Assembly (NCBI RefSeq): GCF_019145475.1
Contig: NZ_JAHTKI010000001.1
Location: forward strand, 434,001-498,000
Origin: Pseudomonas botevensis
GTDB lineage: Bacteria > Pseudomonadota > Gammaproteobacteria > Pseudomonadales > Pseudomonadaceae
Direction of reading: 5' to 3'
DNA length: 64,000 nucleotides
Positions within the stretch are counted from its first letter, which is position 1; every line of letters begins with the position of its first letter. Shown one piece after another: positions 45,523 to 54,600 of the stretch. A program made the translations under genes and the position numbers. The notes beneath the pieces are model-generated. The model did no database searches. It was not told the origin of the DNA and saw only the letters and a program-made list of their open reading frames with translations.

Positions 45523-47808
45523 ATGAGCGACTCCCTGCACACCCACAAGCCCGGCGACGGGCACGATCACCCGCATGGCCACGATCACAGTCATGATCAC
45601 AGCGCCAAATTGCAGCCTGTCCACAAGCATTCCCACGGCGGCGATGCCTGCTGTTCGTCGAAAGCCGCCGCGCCTTCGCTGATCCAGTTGAGCGCAGCGC
45701 CGAGCGCCGACGCGCGGCTGAGCAGTTTCCGCATCGAAGCGATGGACTGCCCGACCGAACAGACGCTGATCCAGAACAAACTCGGCAAACTGGCCGGCAT
45801 CCAGCAGCTGGAATTCAACCTGATCAACCGCGTGCTCGGGGTGACCCACAACCTGGCGGACACCGCGCCGATCATCGACGCGATCAAGTCCCTGGGCATG
45901 CAGGCCGAGCCGCTGGAGGCGGGCGTCGAAGCACCAACGCCAGCGCCGGTGAAAAAACACTGGTGGCCGCTGGCGGTGTCCGGTGTCGGCGCGCTGGCCG
46001 CTGAAGTCATCCATTTCACCAGCGCCGCGCCGACCTGGGTGGTGGCGATCATCGCGCTGATCTCGATCCTCAGCGGCGGCCTCGGCACTTACAAAAAGGG
46101 CTGGATCGCCCTGAAGAACCGCAACCTCAACATCAACGCGCTGATGAGCATCGCCGTGACCGGCGCCGTGCTGATCGGCCAGTGGCCGGAAGCGGCGATG
46201 GTGATGTTCCTGTTCACCGTGGCCGAGCTGATTGAAGCGCGCTCGCTGGATCGCGCACGCAACGCCATCAGCGGTTTGATGCAGATGACGCCGGAGCAGG
46301 CGACGGTGTTGCAGGCTGACGGCAACTGGGTCGAACTGGACGTGAAAAGCATCGATCTCGGCGCTCGTGTGCGGGTCAGACCCGGCGAGCGCATCGCACT
46401 GGACGGTGAAGTCGTCAGCGGCAGTTCGACCATCGATCAGGCGCCGATCACCGGTGAAAGTCTGCCGGTGGAGAAAACCGTTGGCGACAAGGTTTTCGCC
46501 GGCACCATCAACCAAGCCGGTTCGCTGGAATACGCGGTAACGGCAGCGGCGAACAACTCGACCCTGGCGCGGATCATCCACGCCGTGGAACAGGCGCAAG
46601 GCGCGCGGGCACCGACCCAGCGCTTCGTCGATCAATTCTCGAAAATCTACACCCCGGTGGTGTTCATCTTTGCCTTGGGTGTGGCGCTGATTCCGCCGCT
46701 GTTCATGGGCGCGGCGTGGTTCGACTGGATCTACCGCGCCTTGGTGCTGCTGGTGGTCGCCTGCCCGTGCGCACTGGTGATTTCCACCCCCGTGACCATC
46801 GTCAGCGGTCTTGCCGCAGCGGCGCGCAAAGGCATTCTGGTCAAGGGAGGCGTGTACCTGGAGGGTGGTTTCAAGCTCGACTATCTAGCGCTGGACAAGA
46901 CCGGCACCCTCACCCACGGCAAACCGGTACAGACCGATTACCTGTCACTCGACCCGACCGCCGACGCCAGCGCGCCAGCGATTGCCGCAGCCCTGGCCGG
47001 GCGCTCCGACCACCCGGTTTCGCTGGCTATCGCCAATGCCGCTGTGGATAAAAACTTTCCGGCACTGATTGTGGATAACTTCGAAGCGCTGGGCGGTCGT
47101 GGCGTAAAAGGTGAAATCGACGGTCAGACCTATCACTTGGGCAACCATCGGTTGGTCGAAGAGCTGGGCCTGTGTTCCCCGGCGCTGGAAGAAAAGCTGT
47201 TCGCCCTGGAGAAACAAGGCAAGTCCGTGGTACTGCTGCTCGACAAGTCCGGTCCGCTGGCGCTGTTCGCCGTGGCCGACACCGTCAAGGACAGCAGCCG
47301 CGAAGCGATCCGTCAGTTGCATGAGCTGGGGGTGAAAACCCTGATGCTCACGGGCGACAACGTGCATACCGCGCAGGCGATCGCGGCGCAGGTCGGGATC
47401 GATCAGGCCAAGGGCGATTTGCTGCCGACCGACAAGCTGCAAGCCATCGAAGACTTGTATGCCCAGGGACGCCGGGTCGGCATGGTCGGTGACGGGATCA
47501 ACGACGCACCGGCGCTGGCGCGAGCGGAGATCGGTTTCGCGATGGCCGCCGCCGGCACCGATACCGCCATCGAAACCGCCGATGTCGCCCTGATGGACGA
47601 CGATCTGCGCAAGATTCCGGCCTTCATCAGTCTGTCGCGCAACACCGCCAGCATCCTGAAACAGAACATCGCGCTGGCATTGGTGATCAAGGCTATCTTT
47701 CTTGGGATAACCTTCGCCGGTCTCGCCACCATGTGGATGGCGGTGTTCGCCGACATGGGCGTGAGCCTGTTGGTGGTGTTCAACGGCTTGCGCCTGCTGC
47801 GCAAATAA
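45523..47808 (+). CDS. cadA: Cd/Zn/Pb-exporting P1B-type ATPase CadA
   Basis: 761-residue metal efflux ATPase of the inner membrane. It begins with a His-rich tail (about 5-45: HGHDHSHDH, plus CCSSK). Next comes one HMA-like domain in which the usual CxxC is MDCPTEQ, with only one Cys. The catalytic features are CPC at 414-416, the phosphorylated Asp458 in DKTGT, LTGDN and MVGDGINDAPALA. The CPC plus the DMGVSLLVVFNGLRLL C-terminus mark the Zn/Cd/Pb subclass. It is induced from the divergent CadR operator. Confidence 0.94.
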   Translation: MSDSLHTHKPGDGHDHPHGHDHSHDHSAKLQPVHKHSHGGDACCSSKAAAPSLIQLSAAPSADARLSSFRIEAMDCPTEQTLIQNKLGKLAGIQQLEFNLINRVLGVTHNLADTAPIIDAIKSLGMQAEPLEAGVEAPTPAPVKKHWWPLAVSGVGALAAEVIHFTSAAPTWVVAIIALISILSGGLGTYKKGWIALKNRNLNINALMSIAVTGAVLIGQWPEAAMVMFLFTVAELIEARSLDRARNAISGLMQMTPEQATVLQADGNWVELDVKSIDLGARVRVRPGERIALDGEVVSGSSTIDQAPITGESLPVEKTVGDKVFAGTINQAGSLEYAVTAAANNSTLARIIHAVEQAQGARAPTQRFVDQFSKIYTPVVFIFALGVALIPPLFMGAAWFDWIYRALVLLVVACPCALVISTPVTIVSGLAAAARKGILVKGGVYLEGGFKLDYLALDKTGTLTHGKPVQTDYLSLDPTADASAPAIAAALAGRSDHPVSLAIANAAVDKNFPALIVDNFEALGGRGVKGEIDGQTYHLGNHRLVEELGLCSPALEEKLFALEKQGKSVVLLLDKSGPLALFAVADTVKDSSREAIRQLHELGVKTLMLTGDNVHTAQAIAAQVGIDQAKGDLLPTDKLQAIEDLYAQGRRVGMVGDGINDAPALARAEIGFAMAAAGTDTAIETADVALMDDDLRKIPAFISLSRNTASILKQNIALALVIKAIFLGITFAGLATMWMAVFADMGVSLLVVFNGLRLLRK

Positions 47809-47822
47809 TATGAGGGGCGGTT

Positions 47823-48686
47823 GTGCTGAGTGCCGAGCTGAAGGCGTTTTATATGGTGGCCCGCCTGGGCAGCATCACCCTGGCGGCGAAGAAGCTCGGC
47901 CTCAGCCAACCGACCGTGACCACCCAGATCCGCAACCTGGAAAGCCAGTATTCGGTGGAGCTGTTCTACCGGGGCGGCCGGCGCCTGAGCGTCAGCGAGG
48001 AGGGCGCGCGACTGCTGCCGATGGTCAAGACGCTGTTGCAGCAGGAGGCCGATATCGAGTTCTTCCTGCGTAACAGCGGCCAGGTCCAGGGCACGTTGCG
48101 CATCGCTGCCACTGCGCCGTATTACATCCTCGATCTGGTGAAGACCTTTCGCGAGCGTCTGCCCCAGGTGGAGGTTTCGGTGGAGATCGGCAACTCGCAG
48201 CAAGTGCTCGAAGCGCTGGAGGATTACCGGGTGGATGTCGCCGCGTCGTCGCAGTTGCTCGAGGATGCGCGGTTGATTCGCCGGGTGCTGGGCAGCGATC
48301 CGCTGGTGCTGGCGGTGCATCGCAATCACCCGCTGGCGACGCATGAGCATGTGGCGTTGAGCGCGCTGGCCGGGCATACCCTGCTGATGCGCGAGTCCGG
48401 TTCGACCACTCGGCGCCTGACCGAAGAGCTGCTGGCGAGCGCCGGCGTGAGCTTCGGCCCGTTGCTGGAGATCGGCAGCCGCGAGTCGATCCGCGAGGCG
48501 GTGCTGCGCAATATCGGCATCAGCATCATTGCCCGCCAGGAAGTGCCCCACGATCCGCAGTTGCGGGTGCTGACCCTGGAGAATGCGCCGCAGATTCCCG
48601 AGTACCTGTACTGCCTCAAGGAGCGCAAGAGCGCCCGGTTGCCAGCGGCGTTTCTTGGGCTGGCGCAGGAAATGTCTCCGGCCTGA
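47823..48686 (+). CDS. LysR-family regulator of aminoethylphosphonate use (PhnR-like)
   Basis: 287-residue LysR regulator. The N-terminal HTH (ARLGSITLAAKKLGLSQPTVTTQIRNLE) is followed by the periplasmic-binding-like effector domain. Its start is GTG at 47823 behind gaggggc. It lies 14 bases after cadA, so some readthrough is likely, but its partner is the phosphonate cluster that begins 147 bases downstream. The family 'aminoethylphosphonate catabolism associated LysR' fits both sequence and position. The effector is presumably a phosphonate or its product; this is inference. Confidence 0.8.
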   Translation: MLSAELKAFYMVARLGSITLAAKKLGLSQPTVTTQIRNLESQYSVELFYRGGRRLSVSEEGARLLPMVKTLLQQEADIEFFLRNSGQVQGTLRIAATAPYYILDLVKTFRERLPQVEVSVEIGNSQQVLEALEDYRVDVAASSQLLEDARLIRRVLGSDPLVLAVHRNHPLATHEHVALSALAGHTLLMRESGSTTRRLTEELLASAGVSFGPLLEIGSRESIREAVLRNIGISIIARQEVPHDPQLRVLTLENAPQIPEYLYCLKERKSARLPAAFLGLAQEMSPA

Positions 48687-48807
48687 AGCCCTCGGCGTCA
48701 GATCAGGTCACACATGACATGAAAACCGAACCAAAATCCCCGAATACCACTATCGGCCGTTTTTGCCTCGTTGCCATATGACGGACGCATTACAGTCCTA
48801 GGATGGC

Positions 48808-48826
48808 CCTCATCTGCTTGATGAGG
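48808..48826 (+). promoter_or_regulatory. Small hairpin covering the SD of the phosphonate ATPase gene
   Basis: cctcat (48808-48813) pairs with atgagg (48821-48826) over a 7-base loop. The gagg of the right arm is the apparent SD, 7 bases before the ATG at 48834. The stem is short, so any effect on translation would be modest. Confidence 0.35.
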
Positions 48827-48833
48827 TCTGTCC

Positions 48834-49910
48834 ATGAATCCCGCAATCGCAACTGCCCTGACCAACCCCGGCGCGCCAATGAAGGTGCGCAACGTGCAGA
48901 AGCGCTTCGGCGCCTTCACCGCGCTGGATAACGTCTCCCTCGACGTCGCGGCCGGTGAGCTGGTGTGCCTGCTCGGCCCGTCGGGTTGCGGCAAGACCAC
49001 GCTGTTGCGCTGCATCGCCGGGCTGGAAAAGCAGGACAGCGGCGAGTTGTACCTGGGCGAGCGCGACGTGTCCCACCTCGCACCGCAGGCGCGGGATTAC
49101 GGGATTCTGTTCCAGTCCTACGCACTGTTTCCCAATCTGACCGTGGAAGCGAACATTGCCTACGGCCTTGCCGGCAGCGGTCGCGACGAAGTGCGCCGTC
49201 GGGTCGGTCAGATGCTGGAGCTGGTCGGCCTCGGCGGCAGTGAGAAAAAGTACCCCGGCCAGTTGTCCGGCGGCCAACAGCAGCGGGTCGCCCTGGCTCG
49301 CGCCCTGGCACCGGCACCTTCGCTGTTGCTGCTCGACGAACCGATGTCGGCCCTCGACGCCCGGGTGCGCGAGCATCTGTGTACCGAGCTGCGCCAACTG
49401 CAACGCAACCTCGGCATCACCACCCTGATGGTCACTCACAATCAGGACGAAGCCATGTTGATGGCCGACCGCATCGCCGTGATGAACAACGGCCGGGTCG
49501 AGCAGTACGCCACTCCGCAGGAAATCTACAACCGCCCGGCCACACCGTTCGTTGCCGAATTCGTCGGTCAGGGCAACTGGCTGCCATTCCAGCGCAGCAG
49601 CGACAGCCATGCGCAGGTCGGCGGGATGAACCTGCGCCTGGCCGATGGCAGTGTGCAAAGCCCTTCGGGCCGGTTGTTCTGCCGCCCGGAAGCGATCAAC
49701 GTCAACCCGCTGGTGCATGAGGAAAACCTGTTCCCGGCCAAGGTCCGCGAGATCACTTTCCTCGGCAATCGCTGCCGCATGAGTTTCGAACTCGATCAAC
49801 TGCCCGGCCATGCCTTGCTCGCCGAACTGGCCCCGGAAGCCATGCCGCGCCTCGGCGCCCAACAGATCATGGTCGCCCTGCCACCGCGCAGTCTGCAGGT
49901 GTTCGCCTGA
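48834..49910 (+). CDS. 2-Aminoethylphosphonate-type ABC transporter ATPase (PhnT-like)
   Basis: 358-residue ABC ATPase. Walker A is GPSGCGKTT, the Q-loop is FQSYALFPNLT, the signature is LSGGQQQR and Walker B is LLLLDEPMSALDARV, followed by a TOBE-type C-terminal regulatory domain. It is of the Fe/spermidine/AEP class. Assignment to phosphonate uptake comes from the whole cluster (LysR, fused permease, binding protein, FAD enzyme and PhnZ-like HD protein). Its stop overlaps the permease start (TGATG). Confidence 0.85.
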   Translation: MNPAIATALTNPGAPMKVRNVQKRFGAFTALDNVSLDVAAGELVCLLGPSGCGKTTLLRCIAGLEKQDSGELYLGERDVSHLAPQARDYGILFQSYALFPNLTVEANIAYGLAGSGRDEVRRRVGQMLELVGLGGSEKKYPGQLSGGQQQRVALARALAPAPSLLLLDEPMSALDARVREHLCTELRQLQRNLGITTLMVTHNQDEAMLMADRIAVMNNGRVEQYATPQEIYNRPATPFVAEFVGQGNWLPFQRSSDSHAQVGGMNLRLADGSVQSPSGRLFCRPEAINVNPLVHEENLFPAKVREITFLGNRCRMSFELDQLPGHALLAELAPEAMPRLGAQQIMVALPPRSLQVFA

Positions 49911-51634
49911 TGAACCGCAACCTTGCCCTGCCGCTGGCGCAAAAGCAGGCGCGGCGGGTGTCCGGGGCCGAATTCGGCGACCGGATCTTCGTTCTCGGCG
50001 GCAAACTCCTGCTGCTGGTCTTGCTCGGGGTCGCGGTGCTGTTGCCGTTGCTGGCGATCTTCTGGCGCGGCTTCAGCAGCGAGGCCGGGCAGGGCGGTGG
50101 CTGGCTCGCGGCGAAGGATCTGGTGACCAGCGACAACTTCCACTGGTTGCTCGGCAACAGCCTGAAGGTTTCCCTCAGCGTCGCGGCCATCGTCGTACCG
50201 CTGGCCTACCTGTTTGCCTACGGCTTGCAGCGCACGTTGATTCCGGCCAAGGGCCTGTGGCGGGGGATTTCGCTGCTGCCATTGATGGCGCCGTCGATGC
50301 TGCCGGGGATTGCCCTGGTGTATCTGTTCGGTAATCAGGGCATGTTGCGCGGCCTGCTGTCGGACAACATCTATGGTTTCTGGGGGATTGTGCTGGGCGA
50401 GGTGATCTACACCTTCCCACACGCCCTGATGATTCTGCTGTCAGCCCTTTCCCTGGCGGATGCGCGATTGTTCGATGCGGCGTCGAGCATGGGCGCCAGT
50501 CCGGCCAAAGCGTTTCGCAGCATCACCTGGCCGGCGACGCGGCAGGCGGTGTTCGCCGCGTTCTGTCTGGTGTTCACCCTCACCATCACCGATTTCGGCG
50601 TGCCGGTGGTGGTCGGTGGCGATTATCAGGTGCTGGCGCTGGAAGCCTACAAAGCGGTGGTCGGCCAGCAACAGTTCGGTCGCGGCGCGTTGATCGGCAT
50701 GGTGCTGTTGCTGCCGGCACTGTTCAGTTTCGGCGTCGATGCCTGGTTGCGTCGGCGTCATGGCGATTCCATGAGTGGCCGCGCCCAAGTGTTCAAACCG
50801 ACAGCGTCGAAGCGCCGTGATGGCTGTTACCTGGCGATCGTGCTGTTGATCAGCGCCGCGCTGCTGCTGGTGTTCGGCATGGCGGTGTTCTCGTCGCTGG
50901 TGAAGTTCTGGCCGTACAACCTGTCGCTGTCGCTCAACCATTATCAGTTCAACGAAACCGCCGGCGGCGGCTGGCTGGCCTACGGCAACAGCCTGAAGAT
51001 GGCCCTGGGCACCGCGCTGATCGGCAGCGTGCTGATCTTCACCGGCGCCTACCTGATGGAAAAGACCCGCACCCAGCGCGGACTCAATCTGACCCTGCGC
51101 ATGCTCAGTTTCGTACCGATGGCGGTGCCGGGGCTGGTGCTCGGCCTGGGTTACGTCTTCTTCTTCAACCTGGCCGGCAACCCGCTGCATGTGCTGTACG
51201 GGACGATGACCCTGCTGATCGTCTGCACCATCGCCCACTACCTGACCACCGCGCAGATGACCGCCACCACCGCGCTGCGTCAGCTCGACGCCGAGTTCGA
51301 AGCCGCCGCGCTGTCGCTGAAGGCGCCGCTGTACCGGCATTACCTGCGCGTCACGGTGCCGATCTGCCTGCCGGCGTTGCTGGACATCGTGCGCTACCTG
51401 TTCGTCTCGGCGATGACCACTGTCTCGGCGGCGATCTTCCTCTACAGCCCCGACACCATCCTCGCGGCGGTGGCGGTGCTGAACATGGATGACGCCGGCA
51501 ACGTCGGCGGCGCGGCGGCGATGTCGACTCTGATTCTGTTCACCTCGGCGGGCGTGTCCCTGCTGCTGGCCGGGGCTTCGCGTGGCTTGCTGCGCCGTTC
51601 CCAGGCCTGGCGGCAGACCGCGCCCGGCCATTGA
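49910..51634 (+). CDS. 2-Aminoethylphosphonate-type ABC transporter permease, two-domain (PhnV-like)
   Basis: 574 residues, about twelve transmembrane segments in two fused permease domains. Each has a coupling loop: DAASSMGASPAKAFRSITWPA and EAAALSLKAPLYRHYLRVTVP. The long single-chain form is typical of the putative AEP and iron importers, which use one fused permease instead of two proteins. It starts in a 1-base overlap with the ATPase stop. Confidence 0.85.
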   Translation: MNRNLALPLAQKQARRVSGAEFGDRIFVLGGKLLLLVLLGVAVLLPLLAIFWRGFSSEAGQGGGWLAAKDLVTSDNFHWLLGNSLKVSLSVAAIVVPLAYLFAYGLQRTLIPAKGLWRGISLLPLMAPSMLPGIALVYLFGNQGMLRGLLSDNIYGFWGIVLGEVIYTFPHALMILLSALSLADARLFDAASSMGASPAKAFRSITWPATRQAVFAAFCLVFTLTITDFGVPVVVGGDYQVLALEAYKAVVGQQQFGRGALIGMVLLLPALFSFGVDAWLRRRHGDSMSGRAQVFKPTASKRRDGCYLAIVLLISAALLLVFGMAVFSSLVKFWPYNLSLSLNHYQFNETAGGGWLAYGNSLKMALGTALIGSVLIFTGAYLMEKTRTQRGLNLTLRMLSFVPMAVPGLVLGLGYVFFFNLAGNPLHVLYGTMTLLIVCTIAHYLTTAQMTATTALRQLDAEFEAAALSLKAPLYRHYLRVTVPICLPALLDIVRYLFVSAMTTVSAAIFLYSPDTILAAVAVLNMDDAGNVGGAAAMSTLILFTSAGVSLLLAGASRGLLRRSQAWRQTAPGH

Positions 51635-51679
51635 TTTCACCCTCGACCCAACCCCTCAATCCGAGATAGGAAAACGATC

Positions 51680-52705
51680 ATGTTCAAGCCTATGGCCCTG
51701 GCCGCTGCGGTGCTCGCTACTTTCAGCCTGAACGCCTTTGCGGCAAAAACCGAGTTGACGGTGTACACCGCCCTCGAAGCCGAACAGCTGACTGCCTACA
51801 AGGCTGCGTTCGAAAAAGCCAACCCGGACGTCGAGATCAAGTGGGTGCGCGATTCCACCGGGATCATCACCGCCAAGTTGCTGGCCGAAAAGGCCCGCCC
51901 GCAGGCTGACGCGGTGTGGGGCCTGGCGGCGTCGAGCCTGGCGATTCTCGACCAGCAAGGCATGCTGCAAAGCTACGCGCCGAAGGACCTGGGCAAGATC
52001 GGCGCGAACTACCGCGACGCTGCCAACCCGCCAGCCTGGGTCGGCATGGACGTGTGGGCCGCGACCATTTGCTTCAACACCGTCGAGGCCGAGAAGCAGG
52101 GCCTGAGCAAACCGGTGAGCTGGCAGGACCTGACCAAGCCTGAGTACAAGGGCAAGATTGTCATGCCCAACCCGGCGTCGTCCGGCACCGGTTTCCTCGA
52201 TGTCAGCGCCTGGCTGCAAACCTTCGGCGAGAAACAGGGCTGGGCCTACATGGACGGTCTGCACCAGAACATCGGCCAGTACGTTCACTCCGGTTCCAAG
52301 CCATGCAAGCTGGCGGCGGCGGGCGAGTTCCCGATCGGCATCTCCTTCGAATACCCGGCCGTGCAACTCAAACGCCAGGGCGCGCCGCTGGACATCATCC
52401 TGCCGAAGGAAGGCCTGGGCTGGGAGATCGAAGCGACCGCCGTGATCAAGGGCACCCCGCATGAAGACGCGGCGAAGAAACTTGCCGACTTCTCCGCCAG
52501 CGCCGAGGCGATGGACCTGTACAAGGAAAACTTCGCCGTCCTCGCCCAACCGGGCATCGCCAAGCCGCAGACCGAATTGCCGGCGGACTACGAGCAGCGC
52601 CTGATCAAGAACGACTTTGCCTGGGCCTCGAAGAATCGCGACGAGATCCTGACCGAATGGCGTAAGCGCTATGACGGCAAGTCCGAGAAAGTCGCGGCCA
52701 AGTAA
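51680..52705 (+). CDS. 2-Aminoethylphosphonate-type periplasmic binding protein
   Basis: 341-residue solute-binding protein with a clear signal peptide (MFKPMALAAAVLATFSLNAFA) and an iron/thiamine/AEP-type fold. It opens KTELTVYTALEAEQLTAYKAAFE, and the DSTGIITAKLLAEKARPQADAVW block follows. The SD is gatagg. The substrate is inferred from the adjacent phosphonate genes; an Fe(III)-binding homologue would have Tyr ligands here and a different genetic context. Confidence 0.82.
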   Translation: MFKPMALAAAVLATFSLNAFAAKTELTVYTALEAEQLTAYKAAFEKANPDVEIKWVRDSTGIITAKLLAEKARPQADAVWGLAASSLAILDQQGMLQSYAPKDLGKIGANYRDAANPPAWVGMDVWAATICFNTVEAEKQGLSKPVSWQDLTKPEYKGKIVMPNPASSGTGFLDVSAWLQTFGEKQGWAYMDGLHQNIGQYVHSGSKPCKLAAAGEFPIGISFEYPAVQLKRQGAPLDIILPKEGLGWEIEATAVIKGTPHEDAAKKLADFSASAEAMDLYKENFAVLAQPGIAKPQTELPADYEQRLIKNDFAWASKNRDEILTEWRKRYDGKSEKVAAK

Positions 52706-52730
52706 GACCTTTATCGGCTGACAGGGCCTC

Positions 52731-52797
52731 TACGCGGGCAAGCCCGCTCCCACAGGTTGGGTGGTGTACACCAGACCCATGTGAGAGCGGGCTTTCA
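52731..52797. repeat. Inverted REP pair inside the phosphonate cluster
   Basis: Minus-oriented REP 52731-52754 (tacgcgggcaagcccgctcc caca) and partial plus-oriented REP 52780-52797. It lies between the binding-protein gene and the FAD-enzyme gene, so it may reduce readthrough into the catabolic genes. Confidence 0.8.
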
Positions 52798-52814
52798 TTC
52801 AGGACATCATTCAG

Positions 52815-53948
52815 ATGACACAACACAACGACCTGCTGATCGTCGGCGCCGGCATTCTCGGCCTGTCCCATGCCTATGCCGCCGCGCGGCGCGGTCTCAA
52901 GGTCACGGTTTTCGAACGTACCGCCACGCCGCTCGGCGCCTCGGTGCGCAACTTCGGCCAGGCGCTGGTCACCGGCCAGCCGCCGGGGCCGATGCTCGAA
53001 CTGGCCAAGGCCAGCCGTGAGATCTGGGGGCAGTGGGCGCAGCTCGCCGGCCTGCAACTCAAGCGCAACGGCTCGTACCTGTTCGCCCGCAACGATGCCG
53101 AAGAACACCTGCTCGAAGCCTTCTGCGCAGGGCGTGCCGTGGAGCACGGCTATCGCGTGGAACTGCTGCGCGGCGCGGCGTTGCGGGATCTGTATCGCGG
53201 TCAGTTCAGCCATCACCGCGCGGCGTTGCACGGGATGGACGACCAGCAGCTGTATTCCCGGGAAGCGATCCCGGCGCTGATCGATTACCTGCGTCGCGAA
53301 CTGAACGTCGAGTTTCACTTCTCGACCCTGGTCCGCGATGTCGAACCGGGGCGCCTGCACAGCACCGCCGGCACGTTCACCGCCGGGCAGATCATCGTCT
53401 GTTCCGGCCATGATTATCAGACCCTGCTGGCCGAGCCGATTGCCGCGCTCGATCCGCAAGTCTGCCGCCTGCAAATGCTCCGCGTCCGGCCGCAGATCGA
53501 CCTCGATCTGCAACACGCGGTGCTCACCGGCCTCAGTTGCGTTCACTACGGCGCGTTCGCCGATCTGCCGGAAGCGGCGGCGGTGCAGGCGCGGATCCGG
53601 CGCGACGAGCCGCACTTGCAGGAGCACGGCATTCACCTGCTCATCAGCCCGACGCCCTATGGCGAGCTGATCATTGGCGATTCGCATCACTACGGCAGCG
53701 ACCCGTCGCCGTTTAATGCCGAGCAGGTGGACAACTGGATGATCGAACTGGCCGAGCAGACCCTCGATTGCAAAGTGGATGTGATCGAGCGCTGGCAAGG
53801 CGTCTACGGCTCCCGTGGGCCGGGGCCGTTTTCGTTCCTGCAACCGGCACCGGGGCTGGGTGTGGCGCTGATGCACACCGGGGTCGGCATGAGCGTCGGT
53901 CCGGCCATGGCCGAGCGCAATATCGCGCAATTGCTCGGGGAGATTTGA
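52815..53948 (+). CDS. FAD-dependent amine oxidoreductase of phosphonate clusters (DAAO/glycine-oxidase-like)
   Basis: 377-residue DAAO-fold flavoprotein. The N-terminal FAD loop is LLIVGAGILGLSHAYAAARRG. The second FAD segment is GQIIVCSGHDYQTLL. The C-terminal GPFSFLQPAPGLGVALMHTGVGMSVGPAMAE is the family ending. Members of this group recur beside phosphonate genes. Recent work ties related enzymes to oxidation of N-methylated or hydroxylated aminoethylphosphonates (recalled, not verified). The start has aggac upstream and it lies three bases before the HD gene, so the two are cotranslated. Confidence 0.8.
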   Translation: MTQHNDLLIVGAGILGLSHAYAAARRGLKVTVFERTATPLGASVRNFGQALVTGQPPGPMLELAKASREIWGQWAQLAGLQLKRNGSYLFARNDAEEHLLEAFCAGRAVEHGYRVELLRGAALRDLYRGQFSHHRAALHGMDDQQLYSREAIPALIDYLRRELNVEFHFSTLVRDVEPGRLHSTAGTFTAGQIIVCSGHDYQTLLAEPIAALDPQVCRLQMLRVRPQIDLDLQHAVLTGLSCVHYGAFADLPEAAAVQARIRRDEPHLQEHGIHLLISPTPYGELIIGDSHHYGSDPSPFNAEQVDNWMIELAEQTLDCKVDVIERWQGVYGSRGPGPFSFLQPAPGLGVALMHTGVGMSVGPAMAERNIAQLLGEI

Positions 53949-53950
53949 CG

Positions 53951-54514
53951 GTGAGTCACGAGCAAATCATCGACCGGGTGTTCGGGCTGTACGAGCGCTT
54001 TGGCGCCAGCGACTACATCGGCGAGCCGGTGTCGCAGATCGAGCACATGTCCCAGGCAGCGGAACGGGCGATGGCCGAAGGCTTCGACGATGAAGTGGTG
54101 CTGGCGGCGTTTTTCCACGACATCGGCCATCTGTGCGCCGAGGGTGCCGAGAACATGGGCGGCTATGGCGTGGTCAGTCATGAGCGTCTCGGCGCGGACT
54201 ATCTGCGCGAGGCCGGATTCAGCGAGCGCATGGCGCGGCTGGTGGAGTATCACGTACAGGCCAAGCGTTATCTGACCCTGAAGGAGCCTGGCTACTACGA
54301 GCGCTTGAGTGAAGCCAGTCGGCGGACGCTGGCGTATCAGGGCGGGGTGATGACGGCGGCTGAAGCGCAAGCCTTCGAGCAGGATCCGTTGTGTACGGTG
54401 AGCCTGCGCATGCGCCAGTGGGATGAATTGGCGAAGGAAACGGCCGTGCCGCTGATCGATCTGCAGTTGCTCAGGCGCAAGGCCTTCGGCGTGCTATCCG
54501 GCCAAGTCTGCTGA
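53951..54514 (+). CDS. PhnZ-like HD-domain mixed-valent diiron oxygenase
   Basis: 187 residues from a GTG start 2 bases after the FAD-enzyme stop. It contains all residues that define PhnZ: the gating Tyr22 and Glu25 (DYIGE), and the iron ligands His32, His56-Asp57 (FFHDIGHL), His77, His101 and Asp158. Their spacing equals that of characterised PhnZ. PhnZ cleaves (R)-1-hydroxy-2-aminoethylphosphonate to glycine and phosphate with O2. No PhnY-type 2OG hydroxylase is in the window, so the true substrate or partner is open. Frames extending upstream overlap the previous gene and are rejected. Confidence 0.87.
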   Translation: MSHEQIIDRVFGLYERFGASDYIGEPVSQIEHMSQAAERAMAEGFDDEVVLAAFFHDIGHLCAEGAENMGGYGVVSHERLGADYLREAGFSERMARLVEYHVQAKRYLTLKEPGYYERLSEASRRTLAYQGGVMTAAEAQAFEQDPLCTVSLRMRQWDELAKETAVPLIDLQLLRRKAFGVLSGQVC

Positions 54515-54548
54515 CGCTTCTTACGGCAAACCGCGAAAGGGCGCATGG

Positions 54549-54599
54549 CGTGCGCTCCCGGTAGAACGCCAGACTGGGCTTTTGCCGAAGGAGCGCACG
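54549..54599 (+). promoter_or_regulatory. RBS-sequestering hairpin before the Asp-rich small protein
   Basis: Perfect 10-base inverted repeat cgtgcgctcc (54549-54558) and ggagcgcacg (54590-54599). It is extended by cgg/ccg (54559-54561 with 54585-54587) past a two-A bulge. The right arm is the SD itself, and the ATG follows at 54601. Folding would block translation, so it looks like a translational switch or thermometer. Confidence 0.7.
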
Positions 54600-54600
54600 G

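Noticed and set aside
45509..45600. Short upstream frame overlapping the cadA start
   Set aside because: The ATG at 45509 opens only a ~29-codon Arg/Pro-rich frame; no SD supports it, and regulation is explained by the CadR operator.
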